Positions 8,774 through 17,457 of a stretch of DNA of 64,000 nucleotides are shown piece after piece. Every line of letters begins with the position of its first letter. Position 1 is the stretch's first letter. Origin of the DNA: Virgibacillus_N oceani_A (GTDB lineage: Bacteria > Bacillota > Bacilli > Bacillales > Amphibacillaceae). The stretch lies in assembly GCA_041521345.1 (NCBI GenBank), contig JBGOHB010000013.1; one strand, given 5' to 3'. The notes below the pieces were generated by a model, which was not told the DNA's origin, did not search any database, and saw only the letters and a list, made by a program, of their open reading frames with translations. The position numbers and the translations under genes were made by a program.

Positions 8774-9907
8774 ATGAAAGAAGTAACACTAGTAGCCACT
8801 GCTGCCATGGGATTGGAATCTCTTGTCGCAGATGAAGTAAAACAACTGGGATACGAGGTGGAAGTAGAAAACGGGAAAGTCATTTTCACCGCTCCTTTAT
8901 CCGCTATACCACGATGTAATTTATGGCTGCGTACGGCTGACCGCTTAAAAATTGTCATCGGGAAATTCAAAGCAGTAAGTTTTGATGAACTATTCGAATC
9001 GGTAAAAGCGCTCCCTTGGGAGAATTACATAGAAGAAGATGGTCAATTCCCGGTTACTGGAAAATCAGTAAAATCAAAGCTTTTCAGTGTTTCCGACTGC
9101 CAAAGTATTACGAAAAAAGCAATTGCAGAACGCTTGAAATTAAAATATGGTTTGGCATCAAACATGCCTGAAACAGGAGCCCTTTATAAAATAGAAGTTT
9201 CTATATTAAAGGACGAAGCTACACTCACGATCGACACTTCTGGTGCGGGACTGCATAAAAGAGGTTATCGCATCGGGCAGGGGGAGGCCCCTTTGAAAGA
9301 AACATTGGCTGCTGCACTTGTGCTGCTGACAAATTGGAAACCAGATGATCCAATGATTGATCCGTTTTGCGGGTCCGGCACCATTCCGATTGAAGCGGCA
9401 TTAATTGGACAGAATATCGCACCTGGATTTAATAGAGAATTTGTTTCTGAGGAGTGGAAGTTGATCAATGAAAAATACTGGCAGGAAGCCTTTGAAGAAG
9501 CTGAGGATAAGGCCAAATATGATCAAGAGTTGGAGATTTATGGGTCAGATATTGACCATAAATCTATCCAAACTGCAGCAAACAATGCAACGGAAGCTGG
9601 TCTTGGTGACTTAATCAGCTGGAAACAAATGCAAGTAAAGGACCTTCATATAAGCAGAGAAAATGGATATTTAATCGGAAATCCGCCATATGGAGAACGG
9701 ATAGGGGATAAAAGTAAAGTAGCAGAAATTTATCAAGCTTTGGGTGAGGTCATGAAAGATCATACAAGCTGGAGTGTATATATTCTCACTGCTTTTGAAA
9801 AGTTTGAACACAAGTATGGTATGACAGCAACTAAAAAGAGAAAGCTGTTTAACGGGTTTATTCAAACGAATTATTATCAGTATTTCGGAAAAAAATCGTT
9901 CACCTGA
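8774..9907 (+). CDS. ypsC: THUMP-domain rRNA/tRNA methyltransferase YpsC
   Basis: SAM-dependent RNA methyltransferase of the RlmL/RlmK and TrmN type (377 aa), cytoplasmic. It has an N-terminal THUMP RNA-binding domain (about 45-150) and a C-terminal Rossmann methyltransferase with the DPFCGSGTIPIEAA SAM loop and the NPPYGERIG motif used by N2-guanine and N6-adenine methylases. I chose ATG 8774 (MKEVTLVATAAMG) after GGATTGAGG rather than ATG 8735, since homologues start there. By homology the target is probably 23S rRNA guanine; this is not visible in the sequence. Confidence 0.9.
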   Translation: MKEVTLVATAAMGLESLVADEVKQLGYEVEVENGKVIFTAPLSAIPRCNLWLRTADRLKIVIGKFKAVSFDELFESVKALPWENYIEEDGQFPVTGKSVKSKLFSVSDCQSITKKAIAERLKLKYGLASNMPETGALYKIEVSILKDEATLTIDTSGAGLHKRGYRIGQGEAPLKETLAAALVLLTNWKPDDPMIDPFCGSGTIPIEAALIGQNIAPGFNREFVSEEWKLINEKYWQEAFEEAEDKAKYDQELEIYGSDIDHKSIQTAANNATEAGLGDLISWKQMQVKDLHISRENGYLIGNPPYGERIGDKSKVAEIYQALGEVMKDHTSWSVYILTAFEKFEHKYGMTATKKRKLFNGFIQTNYYQYFGKKSFT

Positions 9908-9950
9908 AAAAAAGTAGTATGGTAAAAAAATACAATCAACCACAGTAGCA

Positions 9951-10087
9951 CCGGAAATATACGTAGACTCCTGTGGGAGGTCGGCTAAGTTTGGTCACGT
10001 CCTGTGACCAACGCCGACACTCGCACACCCTGGGCTTGCGTCGGCGTCGGTGAAACGGGTCAGGTCAAAAGCGAAGTATATTTCCGG
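9951..10087. repeat. Compact repeat element with 12-bp inverted ends and internal hairpin
   Basis: Bounded by perfect inverted ends CCGGAAATATAC (9951-9962) and GTATATTTCCGG (10076-10087). Inside is a nested hairpin: GTCGGC (9980-9985) pairs with GCCGAC (10013-10018) outside TTGGTCAC / GTGACCAA (9991-9998, 10004-10011). It is more GC-rich than its surroundings and has no ORF. From memory, elements starting GTAGACTCCTG and ending GCGAAGTATATTTCC recur in intergenic regions of several Bacillaceae, but I see only one copy here. Confidence 0.7.
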
Positions 10088-10294
10088 AGCGGGTCATAAG
10101 TTTAATGTTGTTCGGATTTTCGTTTGCTAAGATGGTTTTGTCCCACCCTCGTTTTAAATGGATAAGATTTATATTGGGCAAGTTATTACATAGCTACAAA
10201 ATCAACCATATGATATTCTAAGAAGCTATTGCATGATTTCCACTCGAAAGGGAAAACTAAGATGGAGAAAAATATAGCTATAGAAGGGTGAAAC
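10088..10294. other. Leader region upstream of bpsA
   Basis: No ORF, RNA or strong promoter could be supported in these bases. AAGGGTG (10287-10293) is very close to ATG 10295. Confidence 0.4.
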
Positions 10295-11380
10295 ATGACA
10301 TATATTTGTTCAGTAGGAACTGCTATGCCGCCATATGAAATGACCCAGCAAGAAATAAAACCATTTATAAAGGATATTTTTTCTCTTACAGACAGAGAAT
10401 CAGCTAAGTTTTTTCCTGTTTTTGATAATACATTGGTTAAGAAGAGACAATTTGCAGCTGATCCATCTTGGTTTAAAAACACCCATACATTTAAGGAAAG
10501 TAATGATCTTTATCAGCAATCTGCAAAAATTTTATCACTGGAAGCAATTGATGAATGTTTATCAAACAAGGACTTTCTTGAAAAAGATATCCCGTATGAG
10601 GCCATTGATATGATTATTTTTGTGTCAAGTACAGGTTTATCCACCCCCTCGATTGATGCTCACCTTATGAATGAACGTCCTTTTAAAGCAAGCGTGCAGC
10701 GAATGCCCTTATGGGGGCTTGGCTGTGCAGGGGGGGCCATTGGTCTATCAAGAGCACATGACTTTATAACAGCCAATCCGGATAAAGCTGCACTAATTGT
10801 CTGCTGTGAACTCTGCAGCTTAACCTTTCAGAAAACTGATAGAAAGAAGAGCAATATTATTGGTACTGCATTATTTGGAGACGGTGTTGCTGCCTCCATT
10901 GCAATCGGAAAAGACTCGCCGCTCCGCTCCTGCTCGAAAAACAATATACCTCAGATTAAAAACACCAGCTCCTCTACAAAAAAGAACAGTCAGGATGTGA
11001 TGGGATGGGAGATTTCAAACAATGGCTTGGAAGTAGTCTTTTCCAAAAGCATTCCCGTACTTATCAGCACTTTCTGGAAAGAGCATATTACTCACTTTTT
11101 AGAAGAAAATGAGCTGAGTGAAAGCAAGATTCATTCTTTTATTGCCCATCCTGGGGGAAAAAAAGTGCTGGAAGAGATGGAAAAAGTCTTACAAGCTTCC
11201 GGCAATAAGTTTAAACATTCCTATCAGGTTCTCGCCGATCACGGAAATATGTCATCAGCTACTGTTTTATATGTGCTGAAAAACTGGATGAAAGAAAAAG
11301 TGGACAAAAATGAAAAGAGTATAATATCAGCAATGGGCCCGGGTTTTAGTTCCGAATTATTGCTGATGGAGTGGGGTTAA
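10295..11380 (+). CDS. bpsA: Type III polyketide synthase (BpsA-like alkylpyrone synthase)
   Basis: Chalcone-synthase-like enzyme (361 aa) that extends fatty acyl starters with malonyl-CoA. The catalytic triad is intact: Cys144 in GLGCAGGAIGL, His285 in FIAHPGGKK and Asn318 in DHGNMSSAT. The C-terminal AMGPGFSSELLLMEW is the usual family ending. In B. subtilis BpsA makes alkylpyrones that BpsB then methylates, and the same pair is present here: the next ORF starts within 3 bases of the stop. Product and starter length cannot be read from the sequence. Confidence 0.92.
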   Translation: MTYICSVGTAMPPYEMTQQEIKPFIKDIFSLTDRESAKFFPVFDNTLVKKRQFAADPSWFKNTHTFKESNDLYQQSAKILSLEAIDECLSNKDFLEKDIPYEAIDMIIFVSSTGLSTPSIDAHLMNERPFKASVQRMPLWGLGCAGGAIGLSRAHDFITANPDKAALIVCCELCSLTFQKTDRKKSNIIGTALFGDGVAASIAIGKDSPLRSCSKNNIPQIKNTSSSTKKNSQDVMGWEISNNGLEVVFSKSIPVLISTFWKEHITHFLEENELSESKIHSFIAHPGGKKVLEEMEKVLQASGNKFKHSYQVLADHGNMSSATVLYVLKNWMKEKVDKNEKSIISAMGPGFSSELLLMEWG

Positions 11381-11383
11381 GTG

Positions 11384-11899
11384 ATGGGGGTATTTCTGTG
11401 GACATTATTTGTATTGATCATCATCCAGCGGTTAATAGAATTAAAAATAGCAAGAAGAAACGAAAAATGGATAAAGAGGAAAGGTGGAGTGGAAATAGGG
11501 AAGGAACACTATAAATGGTTTGTGCTTATTCATAGCTTGTTTTTCCTCTCTATTCTTATTGAAACTACACTGCGTGATGGTGCTATATTACCATTTAACT
11601 ATATTTTATTTTTGTTATTTCTTTTAACACAAGCAGCCAGAATTTGGTGTGTTCTGTCACTGGGTAAATTCTGGAATACAAAAATCATTGTATTGCCAGG
11701 TTCTTCATTAGTAAAGAAGGGGCCTTATAAGTATGTTAAACATCCAAATTATATTATTGTAGGGATTGAGCTTTTCATTATCCCTTTATTATTTGGTGCT
11801 TATATTACTGCTGTTGTTTTTCCTATATTGCATATTCTTTTATTGCGGATTCGGATACCATGTGAAGAGAAGGCATTGAATAGAGCAATCAGACCTTAA
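11384..11899 (+). CDS. bpsB: Isoprenylcysteine methyltransferase-like membrane protein (BpsB)
   Basis: Integral membrane methyltransferase (171 aa) of the ICMT/DUF1295-like group, with four to five hydrophobic segments. It carries the conserved block KKGPYKYVKHPNYIIV, whose RHPxY/KHPNY part is the SAM-binding signature, and ends CEEKAL. In B. subtilis BpsB O-methylates the BpsA alkylpyrone. ATG 11384 was preferred over the adjoining GTG 11381 because of spacing from GGAGTGGGG in the end of bpsA. Coupling to bpsA supports the same role. Confidence 0.88.
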   Translation: MGVFLWTLFVLIIIQRLIELKIARRNEKWIKRKGGVEIGKEHYKWFVLIHSLFFLSILIETTLRDGAILPFNYILFLLFLLTQAARIWCVLSLGKFWNTKIIVLPGSSLVKKGPYKYVKHPNYIIVGIELFIIPLLFGAYITAVVFPILHILLLRIRIPCEEKALNRAIRP

Positions 11900-11903
11900 A
11901 ATG

Positions 11904-11948
11904 AAGAAAGCAGGCTCCCTGTTGTCTCAATAGCCTGCTTTCTTTTTT
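11904..11948. terminator. Terminator between bpsB and the ba3 oxidase operon
   Basis: Stem AAGAAAGCAGGCT / AGCCTGCTTTCTT with a loop of about 16 bases and a following T-run on the plus strand. Its A-rich left end also gives a U-run for the convergent cbaA transcript. Confidence 0.82.
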
Positions 11949-11949
11949 A

Positions 11950-13641
11950 CTATGAATTTCCAATCGGCCAATCAAATGGCGGCGATCCCGGAGGCGAATT
12001 TTGGATAATATCCATGAACGGTATTGTATAAGCAAATAGAATTAACGCAATAGTGATCGCTATCCAAAGCTTATAGTTATCAAAGAATTTTGGCGTAGGC
12101 TCGGCATTTTCCTCTTCTTCTGCGATTGGGAACTCTTCCTGTCCTTTAGGTGCAAAGAAGGCAAGTTTAATGACAATATAAACCATCAGAATGATTCCAA
12201 TACAAAGAATCGATCCGCCGATTGCCTGTGCTGCCTGATACCAAATCCATTCAGCAGCTTGCTCTGTTCCGCCATATTCGGAATAGGATGAGCGTCTTGG
12301 ACCGCCCAGCAAACCTTGAATATGCATGGCACCAGACATAATTGTCATCCCGATTGTCCAAATAATGGTCTGGATGATCCCAAGTCTATTGATAGCAGGT
12401 GTTAATGTTCTTCCTGTCAGGTGGGGAATCAGCCAATAAGCAACACCAAAAAAGGTCAGGATCACTGTTGTAGCAACGGTTAAATGGAAATGTCCCGTTA
12501 CCCAAATAGTATTATGAACAACCGCATTCATTTGGTGAGAAGCATTAATAATACCACCCGCGCCGCCTGGAATGAATGCAAGCATACCTATAAATGGAGC
12601 AAGAAACCTTACATCTTTCCAAGGCAGATGCTTCAGCCAGCCGAATAGACCACCAAACCCTTTTTTGCGCCCGGTTATTTCAAAGGTTGCAAAAATGGAA
12701 AATGCTGTTAGTAAACTTGGGATTACTACCATGAAAGTAAGTACAACCTGTATAAATTTCCATGTTGGATCGATTCCCGGTTCCGTTAGCTGGTGGTGGA
12801 ATCCAACTGGAATAGAGAAAAACAGCAGCAGTACAAAAGCAAGTCTTGCCAGTGAGTCACTGAATATTTTTCCACCTATGATTTTTGGAATAATAGCATA
12901 CCAGGCCATATATGCAGGCAATAGCCAGAAATAAACGAGCGGATGACCAAAGTACCAGAATAATGTACGGCTAACCAATACGTTGATAGTTTCTGCATAG
13001 CCTAAAGACCATGGAATAAACTGCACAATTACAGCAATAGCTACTCCAAGGGAAGCAACAACCCACATGATAAAATTAATAACAACCATAAATGCTAGAA
13101 GTGGTGTTTTTTCACCTGGATGTTCTTTCTTCCATTTATACAGCTGGTGAAAATTCGTAAATGCAGCGATCCAAGTTCCAATAATAACTAAAGCTAATCC
13201 AATATAAAATAGCGGATGTGCTTTTAATGGAGCATAAAACGTATATAACACATTTGCTCTGCCCAAGAGTATTGTAATAGCAACAAGTGTTGTACCAACT
13301 AACATGACCCAGAAGCTCAGCCATCCTGCTTTCCGATGTTTATCTGACATCCCGACTGTTTTGCCCATTAAAGCAAATTGAAAACCGATAATAAAAAAGA
13401 TAGTTAATACGAGAGCAAGAATTACACCGTGCAATGTTAGTACCTGGTAATAATCAATTCCCCAAGGAAGCGTAATGGTCCCGGACCTTACAAGTGTCTG
13501 CAGGAGGCCTGCCAGACCTCCAATTGCCAAAGAAATAAATGCAACATACATGAAGGACATATACAGCCTTGATTCCTGCTTTGATATAGATAGAGGCAGC
13601 CTTGAGTTGTCATAAAACTTTTCTAGTTTTTCCATTGCCAT
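11950..13641 (-). CDS. cbaA: Cytochrome ba3-type oxidase subunit I
   Basis: Heme-copper oxygen reductase subunit I (563 aa) of the B family, with 13 or so membrane helices. Visible ligands: His in TLHGVILAL (low-spin heme), HPLVYFWLLPAY (CuB His and cross-linked Tyr), HHQL for the other CuB ligands and GHFHLTV for the two hemes. It reduces O2 to water and pumps protons. ATG overlaps the cbaB stop as TAATG, so the subunits are coupled. The C-terminal extension (EEEENAEPTP then another helix) is typical of b(o/a)3 enzymes of Geobacillus. Confidence 0.94.
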   Translation of the reverse strand: MAMEKLEKFYDNSRLPLSISKQESRLYMSFMYVAFISLAIGGLAGLLQTLVRSGTITLPWGIDYYQVLTLHGVILALVLTIFFIIGFQFALMGKTVGMSDKHRKAGWLSFWVMLVGTTLVAITILLGRANVLYTFYAPLKAHPLFYIGLALVIIGTWIAAFTNFHQLYKWKKEHPGEKTPLLAFMVVINFIMWVVASLGVAIAVIVQFIPWSLGYAETINVLVSRTLFWYFGHPLVYFWLLPAYMAWYAIIPKIIGGKIFSDSLARLAFVLLLFFSIPVGFHHQLTEPGIDPTWKFIQVVLTFMVVIPSLLTAFSIFATFEITGRKKGFGGLFGWLKHLPWKDVRFLAPFIGMLAFIPGGAGGIINASHQMNAVVHNTIWVTGHFHLTVATTVILTFFGVAYWLIPHLTGRTLTPAINRLGIIQTIIWTIGMTIMSGAMHIQGLLGGPRRSSYSEYGGTEQAAEWIWYQAAQAIGGSILCIGIILMVYIVIKLAFFAPKGQEEFPIAEEEENAEPTPKFFDNYKLWIAITIALILFAYTIPFMDIIQNSPPGSPPFDWPIGNS

Positions 13642-14144
13642 TATTCATACACCTCCAAAGTTGCATACATTAAATGGTGGCCTGTTCCGCAATACTCATT
13701 ACATACGATTGTAAATTTCCCGGTATTATTCATTTCTGTCTCGAGACTGCTGATATAGCCCGGTTCAACCATCATATTTACATTTGTTCCTGCTACATTA
13801 AATCCATGAACTACATCAGGTGATGTAACCTGCCATAAAACAGTAGATCCTTTTGGAATCCGAATCGTGTTTACAGGAGAACCATCCTCATCCGTTCCCA
13901 AATCATAATTAAATGCCTCAGCGACAATATTTACAATGTATTTGTCATCTTCCACTTTTGTTACTCCCAGATTTTCTGGTTTAAATGCTTCGTGTGCTTC
14001 TATATTTTGCGGATCGATCGTAGCTCCGTGACTTTGCGGGTGTGTCCCCAGCCAGAAAGCTCCAAATCCAAGTACCATCAGAAATACAACCAATGATCCT
14101 ACACCTAAGGTAAGCCATATTTTTTCAAACTTGTGTAAATGCAT
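13641..14144 (-). CDS. cbaB: Cytochrome ba3-type oxidase subunit II
   Basis: Membrane-anchored CuA subunit (167 aa). One helix (about 9-33) is followed by an extracytoplasmic cupredoxin domain. The CuA site is complete: His in VVHGFNV and CNEYCGTGHHLM (C-x3-C-x3-H-x2-M). It accepts electrons from cytochrome c and passes them to subunit I. A short subunit gene precedes it. No fused cytochrome c domain is present, unlike caa3 oxidases. Confidence 0.94.
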   Translation of the reverse strand: MHLHKFEKIWLTLGVGSLVVFLMVLGFGAFWLGTHPQSHGATIDPQNIEAHEAFKPENLGVTKVEDDKYIVNIVAEAFNYDLGTDEDGSPVNTIRIPKGSTVLWQVTSPDVVHGFNVAGTNVNMMVEPGYISSLETEMNNTGKFTIVCNEYCGTGHHLMYATLEVYE

Positions 14145-14171
14145 TATTATATCCCTCCCTATTTATTTTTT

Positions 14172-14321
14172 CTATCTGATAATAAATAGTGCATATACAA
14201 GAACCCAGCTGACGATAATAAATAGACCAACGAATAATACTGATATGAAAGTGCCTCTTAGGTCAGGTTCTTTTTGTTCATGTGTTTTTTCTTCTTGTTT
14301 TTTTCCTTCTATGCTGCTCAT
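14172..14321 (-). CDS. Small third subunit of the ba3 oxidase (IIa-like)
   Basis: A 49-residue product, too short for routine calling. It starts at ATG 14321 behind AAAGGGTGG and stops at TAG 14172, 27 bases before cbaB on the same strand. A hydrophilic, charged N-terminus (1-22) is followed by one membrane helix starting at LRGTFISVLF and continuing to the end. B-type oxidases (Thermus ba3 subunit IIa, Geobacillus b(o/a)3) have such a single-helix subunit encoded next to subunit II. Assigned by position and topology. Confidence 0.82.
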   Translation of the reverse strand: MSSIEGKKQEEKTHEQKEPDLRGTFISVLFVGLFIIVSWVLVYALFIIR

Positions 14322-14570
14322 TTTTACCACCCTTTCATATAAAATTTCCTCTTGATTTCATCATACACAAGTTAGCAATAGTTTTAATTACAATTCATCA
14401 GGTTTCACAATTTATTCAATAGTTCAAACCAAGCATTATATAAGGGTTTTACTAACCTTTTGGTTAATAAAGTTTGTGGCATAAATGTGAAATAATTGTA
14501 GATAATAATTGAAAAAAGAAACAAATGTTCCTGCGTTGACCTTATGATAAAAATAATGGAGTGATTTAAA

Positions 14571-15080
14571 TTGGCTATTTTGATGTATTTCACGTTTTTA
14601 TTCATATTATCAGTCAGGGTTTTGGAGTTATATATATCGAAAAGAAATGAACAATGGTTTAAGGAAAGGAGGGCAGTTGAAAAAGAAAGAAGAAAATACA
14701 AATGGCTGCGTTTGCTTCATCAGTTATTTTTCCTGTCCATCCTGTTTGAATGGCTGTTTTTAATTAACCCGGGGACATTTAATGTGTTTTTCTTATTTTT
14801 ATTTATCCTGGTCTCAGCAGGGAAGCTTTGGTGTGTGCTGAGTCTGGGAAGGTTTTGGACACTGCGAAAGTTTATGCTGCCTGGGGTTCTGCTATTTAAA
14901 AGGGGACCATACAGATTTATAAAAGAACCTTATAATGTCATTAATTTCATTCAACTATTTATTGTTCCGCTGATATTCGGAGCATATGTTACAGCATTGA
15001 TTTTTCCTTTATTTCAATTGCTATTAATGCAGTTGAAGATGCCTGAAAGGGGAGGTTTATTTGAAAAGGCATCATTATAG
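14571..15080 (+). CDS. Second ICMT-like membrane protein, with altered SAM motif
   Basis: A 169-residue membrane protein clearly paralogous to BpsB: shared RVLELYISKRNEQW start, LHQLFFLSIL, LWCVLSLGRFWT, the KRGPYRFIK block and FGAYVTALIFP. The KHPNY signature of BpsB is KEPYN here, so the conserved His and the order of the Pro-Asn-Tyr are lost. It may be inactive or bind a different ligand. TTG 14571 was chosen because TGGAGTG lies 7 bases before it. It is separated from bpsB by the oxidase operon on the other strand. Confidence 0.75.
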   Translation: MAILMYFTFLFILSVRVLELYISKRNEQWFKERRAVEKERRKYKWLRLLHQLFFLSILFEWLFLINPGTFNVFFLFLFILVSAGKLWCVLSLGRFWTLRKFMLPGVLLFKRGPYRFIKEPYNVINFIQLFIVPLIFGAYVTALIFPLFQLLLMQLKMPERGGLFEKASL

Positions 15081-15091
15081 TAAACCGGCAT

Positions 15092-15126
15092 TAAAAAAAG
15101 CAGTAATCCTGCATAGGATTACTGCT
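15092..15126 (-). terminator. Terminator of cspA
   Basis: Perfect 10-bp stem GCAGTAATCC / GGATTACTGC. Read on the minus strand it is followed by a run of seven T. Confidence 0.85.
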
Positions 15127-15144
15127 TATATATATAGAAACAAT

Positions 15145-15345
15145 TTAGTTTTTAACTACATTTGCAGCTTGCGGTCCACGCTCGCCTTCAACAATTTCAA
15201 AAGATACCTGCTGGCCCTCTTCCAAAGATTTAAAGCCTTCTTCCTGAATTGCTGAATAATGGACAAAAACATCATTTCCTTCTTCAAGCTGAATGAAGCC
15301 ATAGCCTTTTTCTGCATTAAACCATTTTACTACTCCGTTTTCCAT
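15145..15345 (-). CDS. cspA: Cold-shock protein
   Basis: Single OB-fold nucleic-acid-binding protein (66 aa) that keeps mRNA unfolded. RNP1 (KGYGFIQL) and RNP2 (VFVHYSAI) are intact. AGGAGG stands about 9 bases before ATG 15345. An in-frame extension to 15465 is open but has no binding site and is part of the long leader. The symbol is generic, since the exact csp orthologue cannot be told from this short protein. Confidence 0.93.
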   Translation of the reverse strand: MENGVVKWFNAEKGYGFIQLEEGNDVFVHYSAIQEEGFKSLEEGQQVSFEIVEGERGPQAANVVKN

Positions 15346-15522
15346 GTATATAATCCTCCTAAAAACTTTCACGTTCATCATAGGAAACGTGGTAATACAA
15401 AGCAGACTAACAGAACATAAAATAAGGCAGCCCATATAGAATTGCAGGATCACTTTCACATCCACTTCTATAGAAGCTGCCTATGCTGTAAATGAATCCG
15501 TACATCTTCTTTGCTTGAGTCT

Positions 15523-15551
15523 AATATAGCTTAATTATAAGTGTCAGTCAA
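15523..15551 (-). promoter_or_regulatory. Promoter of the cold-shock gene with a long leader
   Basis: On the minus strand TTGACT (15551-15546), 17-base spacer, TATATT (15528-15523). Transcription from about 15516 gives a leader of roughly 170 bases before ATG 15345. The leader holds an inverted repeat (GGCAGC / GCTGCC, near 15434 and 15475). Long structured leaders are typical of cold-induced csp mRNAs. Confidence 0.72.
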
Positions 15552-15717
15552 GAATTTCACTAACAATCGGTTTTAAATATTTAAAATCGGCTCTCTATTG
15601 GATCGTTTATTATTAAATTTTCCCATATATTATTTTATAAAAAGTACAATTTAAGTTATAATGAAACCGCTTAATAAGATTCGAGCATCAAGTTAAAAAG
15701 GGGAAGGGGCATCCTAT

Positions 15718-17388
15718 ATGAAAACAGATATCGATATAGCGCAAGAGGCACAATTAAAACCGATTGGTGAGATTGTCTCAGATCTTCAATTATCCAAGGA
15801 TGATTGGGAGCCGTACGGTCATACAAAGGCAAAACTGTCTGATAAATTGTTACATAGACTTCAGGATAAACCGGATGGAAAAGTAATATTGGTTACTTCC
15901 ATTAATCCGACACCTGCAGGGGAAGGGAAGTCGACGGTTACTGTCGGTCTTGGTCAGGCATTAAATAAAATTGGCAAAAAAACCGTTATTGCGCTTCGTG
16001 AACCTTCCTTAGGCCCTGTAATGGGATTGAAAGGGGGCGCAGCAGGAGGAGGTTATTCACAAGTACTGCCGATGGAAGATATTAATCTGCACTTTACTGG
16101 AGACTTGCATGCAATTACAGCAGCAAATAATGCGCTCTCCGCCATGATTGATAACCATATTCACCGGGGTAATGAATTAAATATTGACTCCCGAAGGATT
16201 GAATGGAAACGGGTAATGGACATGAATGACCGGGCTTTAAGGCAAATTGTCGTTGGCCTGGGAGGTCCTTTACGTGGTGTTCCAAGAGAAGAAGGCTTTA
16301 ATATTACGGTAGCCTCGGAAATCATGGCCATTTTATGTTTGGCTATGAGCCTGGATGATTTAAAAGTAAGGCTTTCCAATATTGTCGTCGGTTATACGCA
16401 TGAAGAAGAGCCGGTTACCGTCAAAGACCTGAAAGTGGAAGGAGCACTCACATTACTGCTGAAGGATGCCATGAAGCCAAACCTGGTGCAAACAACGGAA
16501 AACACGCCGGCCATCATTCATGGTGGCCCATTTGCCAATATTGCACACGGCTGCAATAGTATTATAGCAACAAAAACTGCGGCCAAACTAGGGGAGTACG
16601 TCGTCACAGAAGCAGGCTTTGGAGCTGATCTCGGTGCCGAAAAGTTTCTCAATATCAAGTCCCGGGCAGGCGGGTTTGAAACAGATGCTGTTGTTATCGT
16701 AGCAACTGTCCGCGCTTTAAAAATGCACGGCGGAGTTGCAAAAGACCAGTTGAAAGAAGAGAATGTAGAAGCATTAAAAGCAGGTATGGAAAACTTAAAA
16801 AAACATATTGAGACGGTTGAAACATTTGGCCTGCCGTTCGTAGTAGCTATTAATAAATTTCCTACTGATACCGAGGCGGAAACAAATTTCATTGAAACTT
16901 GGTGCGCGTCCAGAAATATAGAAGTAGCATTAACTGATGTTTGGGCAAATGGGGGAGAGGGCGGTGTCCAATTAGCGAAAAAAATAATTGATAAAGCAGA
17001 TTCTCCTGATAAAGATTTCCGCTATTTGTATGATATAGATGAGTCACTAGAATCCAAAATCAGAAAAATAGCCCAAACCGTTTATGGAGCAAATGACATT
17101 GAATTATCGTCAAAAGCCAAAAAACAAATAATATTTTATGAAAAGCAGGGGTGGGGGAAGCTTTCGATTTGTATGGCAAAAACGCAATACTCCCTGTCTG
17201 ACGATCCGACCCTTCTGGGACGTCCGAATGATTTCACCATCAGCATAAGGGAACTGCGCCCATCAATCGGTGCAGGGTTTATCGTTGTATTGACGGGAGA
17301 TGTAATGACCATGCCGGGCTTACCAAAAAAACCTGCTGCATTAAATATGGATGTTACAAACGAAGGAAAAGTGCAAGGGTTATTTTAG
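15718..17388 (+). CDS. fhs: Formate--tetrahydrofolate ligase
   Basis: Makes 10-formyl-THF from formate, THF and ATP, feeding purine and formyl-Met synthesis. The 556-residue length is standard. The P-loop PTPAGEGKST is at 64-73; REPSLGPVMGLKGGAAGGG and the EAGFGADLGAEKF folate region are intact. A GGGGAAGGGG ribosome binding site is 8 bases before ATG. It stands alone between its promoter region and a strong terminator. With thyA, dfrA and folE2 it makes this window rich in folate genes. Confidence 0.97.
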   Translation: MKTDIDIAQEAQLKPIGEIVSDLQLSKDDWEPYGHTKAKLSDKLLHRLQDKPDGKVILVTSINPTPAGEGKSTVTVGLGQALNKIGKKTVIALREPSLGPVMGLKGGAAGGGYSQVLPMEDINLHFTGDLHAITAANNALSAMIDNHIHRGNELNIDSRRIEWKRVMDMNDRALRQIVVGLGGPLRGVPREEGFNITVASEIMAILCLAMSLDDLKVRLSNIVVGYTHEEEPVTVKDLKVEGALTLLLKDAMKPNLVQTTENTPAIIHGGPFANIAHGCNSIIATKTAAKLGEYVVTEAGFGADLGAEKFLNIKSRAGGFETDAVVIVATVRALKMHGGVAKDQLKEENVEALKAGMENLKKHIETVETFGLPFVVAINKFPTDTEAETNFIETWCASRNIEVALTDVWANGGEGGVQLAKKIIDKADSPDKDFRYLYDIDESLESKIRKIAQTVYGANDIELSSKAKKQIIFYEKQGWGKLSICMAKTQYSLSDDPTLLGRPNDFTISIRELRPSIGAGFIVVLTGDVMTMPGLPKKPAALNMDVTNEGKVQGLF

Positions 17389-17397
17389 AAAGTTAAA

Positions 17398-17457
17398 AAA
17401 GCATCAAAAAAGAACCATTCGGTATCCCTTTCAATACGATGGTTCTTTTTTGATGCT
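17398..17457. terminator. Strong terminator after fhs, shared with the DUF2512 gene
   Basis: Perfect 18-bp stem GCATCAAAAAAGAACCAT / ATGGTTCTTTTTTGATGC. The T-run within the stem works for fhs, and the opposite strand for the convergent gene. Confidence 0.85.
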
